Assembly: GCA_946534775.1 (NCBI GenBank)
Contig: CAMNCZ010000092.1
Coordinates: forward strand, 1 to 5,758
Reading direction: 5' to 3'
Origin: an uncultured Eubacteriaceae bacterium
GTDB taxonomy: Bacteria > Bacillota > Clostridia > Lachnospirales > CAG-274
DNA length: 5,758 nucleotides
The notes under the pieces are model-generated. The model was not told the DNA's origin. It worked only from the letters and a program-made list of their open reading frames with translations, and ran no database searches. Positions 4,284 to 5,758 of the stretch are shown one piece after another. Positions within the stretch are counted from its first letter, which is position 1. The number at the start of each line of letters is the position of its first letter. Both the position numbers and the translations under genes were made by a program.

Positions 4284-5444
4284 TTAAGCAAGTACGCGTA
4301 CCGAGATAACGTTTTCGATGTTTTTGATCTTTTCAACTGTTGCATCGTCAACGGGTGCGGTATCAATGATAGTATAAGCGTAATCACCTTTTGCGTTGTT
4401 TGTAACGTGAGAAATGTTAAGACCCTTTTCGCCGAGTGCGCCTGTTGCTGCACCGATGATAGCGGGAAGATCCTTGTGAAGGATACAAATTCTTGTTTTG
4501 CCCTCAAGACGGGGTGAAGAACAATTGGGGTAGTTAACACTGTTTACGATATTACCGTTTTCAAGGTAATCCATAAGCTCTTTTGCTGCCATTGCAGCGC
4601 AGTTGTCCTCTGCCTCGGGTGTTGAAGCGCCAAGGTGGGGAAGTGTGATAATGCCGTCAACGCCTACTGTTTCCTCGTTGGGGAAGTCCACAACGTATCT
4701 TGCAACTTTGCCGCTTTCAAGCGCTGCGATCATATCCTTGTTGTTTGCAAGTTCGCCGCGTGAGAAGTTCAAAATTCTTACGCCGTCTTTGCACTTTGCA
4801 AGATTTTCCGCATTGAAAGTTTCCTTTGTATCGGGTGTTAATGGAACGTGAACGGTGATATAATCACTTACCGAGAAGATCTCGTCCATACTTGCGGCCT
4901 TAACAACGTGTCTGTCAAGATTCCATGCAGCGTTTACACTTAAATAGGGGTCGTAGCCGTAAACTTTCATACCAAGGGCGATCGCTGCGTTTGCAACAAG
5001 CACGCCGATAGCACCAAGGCCGATTATACCGAGCGTCTTGCCGTAAATTTCGGGGCCTACAAACTGTGCTTTGCCTTTTTCGACAGCTGCGGCAACGCCC
5101 TCTGTACCCTTTAAGCTCTGTGCCCAGTTGTAACCGTCAACAATCTTTCTGGAAGAGATAAGAAGACCTGTCAAAACAAGCTCCTTAACTGCGTTTGCGT
5201 TTGCACCGGGTGTGTTGAAAACAACAATACCTTTTTCGGCACATTTGTCAAGCGGGATATTGTTTACGCCCGCACCGCAGCGTGCTACTGCCTTTAAAGA
5301 ATCGGGCAGTTCCATATCGTGCATTTTAAAGCTTCTTAAAAGTATACCGTCGGGGTTTTTGCAGTCGTCGCTTACAGCGTAATCGGATGTAAGCTGAGAA
5401 AGACCTACATTTGAGATTTTATTCAGTGTTAAAATATTATACAT
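4284..5444 (-). CDS. serA: D-3-phosphoglycerate dehydrogenase, short ACT-domain form
   Basis: A complete 386-residue cytosolic enzyme. It oxidises 3-phosphoglycerate to 3-phosphohydroxypyruvate with NAD+, the committed step of serine synthesis. It is a D-2-hydroxyacid dehydrogenase: ARCGAGVNNI (54-63) is the substrate region, GLGAIG (142-147) the nucleotide-binding motif, and Asp165 in YGYDPY probably selects NAD. Arg229 (NFSRGEL), Glu257 (DFPNEE) and His270 (LPHLGAST) are the catalytic residues. Residues about 317-386 form a single ACT domain (RICILHKDLPAIIGAATG onward), which in this family often senses serine. The intervening domain of longer SerA proteins is absent, so the length is normal for the short class. 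GGAGG at 5454-5458, nine bases from the ATG, supports the start. The gene lies 17 nt after serC and is transcribed with it; SerC acts on the SerA product. Confidence 0.95.
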   Translation of the reverse strand: MYNILTLNKISNVGLSQLTSDYAVSDDCKNPDGILLRSFKMHDMELPDSLKAVARCGAGVNNIPLDKCAEKGIVVFNTPGANANAVKELVLTGLLISSRKIVDGYNWAQSLKGTEGVAAAVEKGKAQFVGPEIYGKTLGIIGLGAIGVLVANAAIALGMKVYGYDPYLSVNAAWNLDRHVVKAASMDEIFSVSDYITVHVPLTPDTKETFNAENLAKCKDGVRILNFSRGELANNKDMIAALESGKVARYVVDFPNEETVGVDGIITLPHLGASTPEAEDNCAAMAAKELMDYLENGNIVNSVNYPNCSSPRLEGKTRICILHKDLPAIIGAATGALGEKGLNISHVTNNAKGDYAYTIIDTAPVDDATVEKIKNIENVISVRVLA

Positions 5445-5453
5445 TACAGATAG

Positions 5454-5458
5454 CCTCC
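5454..5458 (-). promoter_or_regulatory. Ribosome binding site of serA
   Basis: GGAGG on the minus strand sits in the 17-nt serC-serA gap, nine bases before the serA ATG, and allows independent initiation within the operon mRNA. Confidence 0.85.
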
Positions 5459-5461
5459 GTA

Positions 5462-5758
5462 TTATTTATTGTCTGTTTCAAACTTCTTCATAAATTCAAC
5501 AAGCGCCTTTACACCTTCGGTGGGCATAGCGTTGTAGATGCTTGCACGCATACCGCCTACGGTCCTGTGACCTTTAAGGTTTACAAAGCCTGCTGCTGTA
5601 GCTTCTTTGATGAACTTTGCGTTAAGGTCGTCATCGTCGGTTACGAAAGGTACGTTCATAAGAGAACGGTCTTTTGCAACTACAGTGCCGCGGAATAACT
5701 TGCTCTCGTCAAGGTAGTTGTAAAGGATAGCTGCCTTTTCTTCGTTGATCTTCTGCAT
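5462..5758 (-). CDS. serC: Phosphoserine aminotransferase, C-terminal part (cut by window edge)
   Basis: Only the last 98 codons lie in the window; the enzyme is normally about 360 residues, so the gene continues past 5758. It converts 3-phosphohydroxypyruvate and glutamate to O-phosphoserine and 2-oxoglutarate using pyridoxal phosphate. The fragment is unmistakable: RSLMNVPF, the segment AAGFVNLKGHRTVGGMRASI with its substrate-phosphate-binding His and Arg residues, and YNAMPTEGVKAL are conserved SerC C-terminal blocks. The PLP lysine and N-terminal domain are outside the window. The Met codon at the very edge is internal, not a start. It stands immediately upstream of serA in the same transcript. 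Confidence 0.95.
   Translation of the reverse strand: MQKINEEKAAILYNYLDESKLFRGTVVAKDRSLMNVPFVTDDDDLNAKFIKEATAAGFVNLKGHRTVGGMRASIYNAMPTEGVKALVEFMKKFETDNK

Overview
The window looks like chromosomal DNA from a low-to-moderate GC, probably spore-forming Firmicute of the class Clostridia. Signs of this are strong AGGAGG-type ribosome binding sites, AT-rich intergenic DNA with textbook sigma-A promoters, a short SerA with a C-terminal ACT domain, a YaaH/YvbX-type GH18 protein, and a Bacillus YmfI-like reductase. No species can be named from the sequence alone.

Layout, left to right. (1) Positions 1-95 hold a perfect hairpin and no gene. (2) 96-1760, minus strand: a membrane-anchored, multidomain GH18 glycoside hydrolase. 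(3) 1761-2172: a non-coding gap containing a roughly 180-bp palindrome-rich element with perfect 14-bp terminal inverted repeats (1797-1974), followed by the leader of the next operon. (4) 2173-3827, plus strand: a two-gene operon overlapping by 4 nt, made of a short-chain dehydrogenase closely resembling YmfI (EF-P 5-aminopentanone reductase) and a membrane-anchored S41 serine peptidase without a PDZ domain. (5) 3824-4183: a compact locus with the architecture of a type I toxin-antitoxin system. A 32-codon hydrophobic peptide gene lies on the minus strand (3948-4046). A convergent antisense RNA of about 100 nt lies on the plus strand (about 3859-3959) and is driven by a perfect TTGACA-N17-TATAAT promoter. 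(6) 4210-5758, minus strand: the serC-serA serine biosynthesis operon, with the 3' end of serC, complete serA and a strong terminator.

How the parts relate. SerC and SerA catalyse consecutive steps of the phosphorylated serine pathway and are co-transcribed. The YmfI-like enzyme and the S41 peptidase are probably translationally coupled, but no shared pathway is evident. The most interesting locus is the peptide/antisense pair. It has its own promoter on each strand and overlapping convergent 3' ends. One hairpin can serve both as the toxin-mRNA terminator and as the 5' stem of the antisense RNA. The toxin leader can pair with its own Shine-Dalgarno sequence. The antisense promoter overlaps the stop codon of the S41 gene, so read-through operon mRNA would also carry the antitoxin sequence. 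The peptide was found by reading the minus strand and is too short for ordinary ORF calling.
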